Part shown: positions 5,252 to 6,162 of the stretch, one piece after another
Layout: each line of letters starts with the position of its first letter
How positions within the stretch are numbered: the stretch's first letter is position 1
Source: an uncultured Campylobacter sp.
GTDB lineage: Bacteria; Campylobacterota; Campylobacteria; Campylobacterales; Campylobacteraceae
Assembly (NCBI GenBank): GCA_937875715.1
Contig: CALEHZ010000203.1
Coordinates: forward strand, 1 to 6,162
Length of the DNA stretch: 6,162 nucleotides
Direction: 5' to 3'
The notes under the pieces: generated by a model
What the model was told of the DNA's origin: nothing
Database searches by the model: none
The model's input: only the letters and a program-made list of their open reading frames with translations
Made by a program: the position numbers and the translations under genes

Positions 5252-5346
5252 AAAAAATTCAAAAAATTCAAGCCTGAATTTTATAAAATTCACATTTCAT
5301 AAAATTCATATTTCATAAAATTCAAGCCTGAATTTCACAAAATTCA
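5252..5346. repeat. AAATTCA-based tandem and inverted repeat array after murE
   Basis: The heptamer AAATTCA occurs six times (5255, 5264, 5286, 5302, 5318, 5340) and its complement TGAATTT twice (5275, 5329). Three copies of ATTTYATAAAATTCA start at 5278, 5294 and 5310 with a 16-bp period, and a fourth, ATTTCACAAAATTCA, starts at 5332 after the insertion AGCCTGA. AAAATTCAAGCCTGAATTT is an exact 19-base direct repeat at 5263-5281 and 5317-5335. The central palindrome 5275-5292 is identical to 3179-3196. Units are too short and spacers too small for a CRISPR array. Confidence 0.75.
5263..5282 (+). terminator. Possible weak terminator after murE
   Basis: AAAATTCA (5263-5270) and TGAATTTT (5275-5282) form an 8-bp stem with loop AGCC, 14 bp after the murE stop. 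The stem has one G-C pair and no true T-run follows, so it would be weak. A second copy with a 7-bp stem lies at 5318-5335, and a third hairpin (TGAATTT, loop CACA, AAATTCA) at 5329-5346. Together these may end the nfu-TPR-murE transcript. No stronger terminator is visible before gdhA. Confidence 0.4.
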
Positions 5347-5351
5347 GCATC

Positions 5352-5390
5352 TTTTGTCTAAATTTTTGTCTAAAATTTTTTAAAAAATTT
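5352..5390. repeat. Short direct repeat and A/T palindrome upstream of gdhA
   Basis: TTTTGTCTAAA occurs twice at 5352-5362 and 5364-5374 (12-bp period). It runs into an 18-bp perfect palindrome of A and T runs, AAATTTTTTAAAAAATTT, at 5373-5390. The region from here to about 5460 consists of phased A and T tracts, which usually bend DNA and are common upstream of Campylobacter promoters. Confidence 0.6.
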
Positions 5391-5414
5391 ACAAAATATT
5401 TAAAAAAAATTTTT

Positions 5415-5445
5415 GCTTAAAAAATAATTATTAAGCGAAGCTTAA
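5415..5445. promoter_or_regulatory. Nested inverted repeats: possible gdhA operator
   Basis: TTAAGC (5431-5436) pairs with GCTTAA (5440-5445) across the 3-base spacer GAA, and also with another GCTTAA (5415-5420) upstream, giving three arms and two mutually exclusive pairings. The palindrome AATAATTATT lies between them at 5423-5432. The 5431-5445 repeat sits where a -35 box would be relative to the TATAAT at 5458, a typical place for regulator binding. No regulator can be named from the sequence. Confidence 0.4.
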
Positions 5446-5457
5446 ACAAAATTTTTT

Positions 5458-5463
5458 TATAAT
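5458..5463 (+). promoter_or_regulatory. gdhA promoter (-10)
   Basis: A perfect TATAAT preceded by a run of Ts (5452-5458) fits the Campylobacter sigma-70 pattern of T-tract plus -10 without a -35 box. A start about 7 nt downstream would give a leader of about 25 nt before the gdhA ATG. A second perfect TATAAT at 5469-5474 is an alternative, but a start from it would fall near 5481 and leave little room before the ribosome binding site at 5483-5488. Confidence 0.7.
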
Positions 5464-5482
5464 GCTTCTATAATTTTACTAG

Positions 5483-5488
5483 AAGGAG
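5483..5488 (+). promoter_or_regulatory. gdhA ribosome binding site, decides the start
   Basis: AAGGAG is the strongest Shine-Dalgarno in the window. It lies 6 nt before the ATG at 5495, whose frame encodes GdhA. An out-of-frame ATG at 5491 is only 2 nt away from it and its frame stops after 18 codons, so 5495 is the start. Confidence 0.85.
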
Positions 5489-5494
5489 CAATGC

Positions 5495-6162
5495 ATGAAC
5501 GCACGAGACTACATCACAGAAGTGTTAGGAAACATCAAAAAAACTAGCCTTGGTCAGCCTACATTTTTACAGGCCGCCACAGAGATTTTAAGAGCCTTGG
5601 AGCCAGTTTTGGAAAAAGAGCCAAAATATTTTAAACACAGAATTGTCGATCGCATGGTGATGCCAGAGAAAACAACTATGTTTAGAGTAACTTACATGAA
5701 CGATAAAAACGAGCCTTGCAGCCATTATGGCTACCGTGTGCAGTTTAACTCAGCGCTTGGACCATACAAAGGCGGACTTCGCTTTCACCCAACCGTTTGC
5801 CTTGATATCATAAAATTCTTGGGCTTTGAGCAAATCTTTAAAAACTCACTAACAGGACTTGCGATGGGTGGCGCAAAAGGTGGGTCAAATTTTGATCCAA
5901 AAGGCAAAAGCGAAGGCGAAATTATGCGCTTTTGTCAAGCCTTTATGACTGGTCTTTCTGAAATCATCGGCAATGTAACAGATGTCCCAGCTGGCGATAT
6001 CGGCGTAGGCAGCAGAGAAATCGGCTATATGTTTGGACAATACAAAAAGCTAACTCATCGTTTTGATGGCACGCTAACTGGCAAGGGTCTATCTTGGGGC
6101 GGCTCGCTAGTGCGCACAGAAGCTACTGGATACGGCGTAGTTTATTTTGCAAACGAAATGCT
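5495..6162 (+). CDS. gdhA: NADP-type glutamate dehydrogenase (3' end outside window)
   Basis: GdhA reductively aminates 2-oxoglutarate with ammonia to glutamate, normally using NADPH, as a cytoplasmic hexamer. The first 222 codons are visible, about half of the roughly 450-residue family length; the frame is open to the window edge. Motifs: [20 protein letters not shown] (80-99, substrate Lys92), [20 protein letters not shown] (121-140, catalytic Lys128), [20 protein letters not shown] (163-182, catalytic Asp168) and the start of the nucleotide-binding domain, [20 protein letters not shown]. The key residues fall at the same numbers as I recall for E. coli GdhA, which supports both the start and the assignment to the bacterial NADP-dependent type. 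It has its own promoter and strong ribosome site, so it is probably transcribed apart from murE. The coenzyme-specificity loop lies beyond the window, so NADP use is inferred from family resemblance. Confidence 0.95.
   Translation, partial: MNARDYITEVLGNIKKTSLGQPTFLQAATEILRALEPVLEKEPKYFKHRIVDRMVMPEKTTMFRVTYMNDKNEPCSHYGYRVQFNSALGPYKGGLRFHPTVCLDIIKFLGFEQIFKNSLTGLAMGGAKGGSNFDPKGKSEGEIMRFCQAFMTGLSEIIGNVTDVPAGDIGVGSREIGYMFGQYKKLTHRFDGTLTGKGLSWGGSLVRTEATGYGVVYFANEM

Noticed and set aside
5252..5346. CRISPR-like array
   Set aside because: Units are about 15 bp with one-base or seven-base spacers, far below CRISPR repeat and spacer sizes, and no cas gene is in the window.
5421..5432. Fur box upstream of gdhA (AATAATTATT)
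   Set aside because: It matches only the A/T core of a Fur-type palindrome, without the outer TG and CA bases, and such strings are frequent in this AT-rich stretch.

Overview
This window reads as a chromosomal housekeeping region from a Campylobacter-type epsilonproteobacterium (Campylobacterota). The evidence is protein-level similarity recalled from memory, AT-rich DNA, T-tract plus TATAAT promoters without clear -35 boxes, and a run of NifU-domain protein, small TPR-like protein and MurE that I recall from C. jejuni (around Cj1639-Cj1641). The species cannot be fixed from the sequence alone. All genes lie on the + strand.

Positions 60-3141 hold the distal 'alpha operon': rpmJ (L36), rpsM (S13), rpsK (S11), rpsD (S4), rpoA (RNA polymerase alpha) and rplQ (L17). 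Every junction is tight (0-12 bp) except rpsK-rpsD. That junction carries a 195-bp spacer: about 110 bp at roughly 55% G+C, then about 80 bp at roughly 15% G+C with a TATAAT box. A strong 15-bp-stem terminator follows rplQ.

Positions 3202-5248 hold a second unit of three genes joined by ATGA stop/start overlaps: an Nfu-type Fe-S scaffold, an uncharacterised TPR-like protein and a compact MurE with the DNPR meso-diaminopimelate motif. The first gene starts only 16 bp past the terminator stem and has no Shine-Dalgarno, so its expression signals are unusual.

Positions 5249-5494 are a very AT-rich intergenic region with a short tandem array, palindromes and a promoter. It precedes gdhA (NADP-type glutamate dehydrogenase), of which the first 222 codons are present before the window ends.

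The genes make sense as growth functions: translation and transcription machinery, Fe-S maturation, peptidoglycan precursor synthesis and ammonia assimilation. I see no mobile element, CRISPR, tRNA or rRNA, and no convincing new multi-gene system. The interest is in the non-coding DNA: the odd rpsK-rpsD insert, a recurrent AAATTCA/TGAATTT palindrome family in the gaps, a possible terminator/promoter overlap before the Nfu gene, and a nested inverted repeat at the gdhA promoter.
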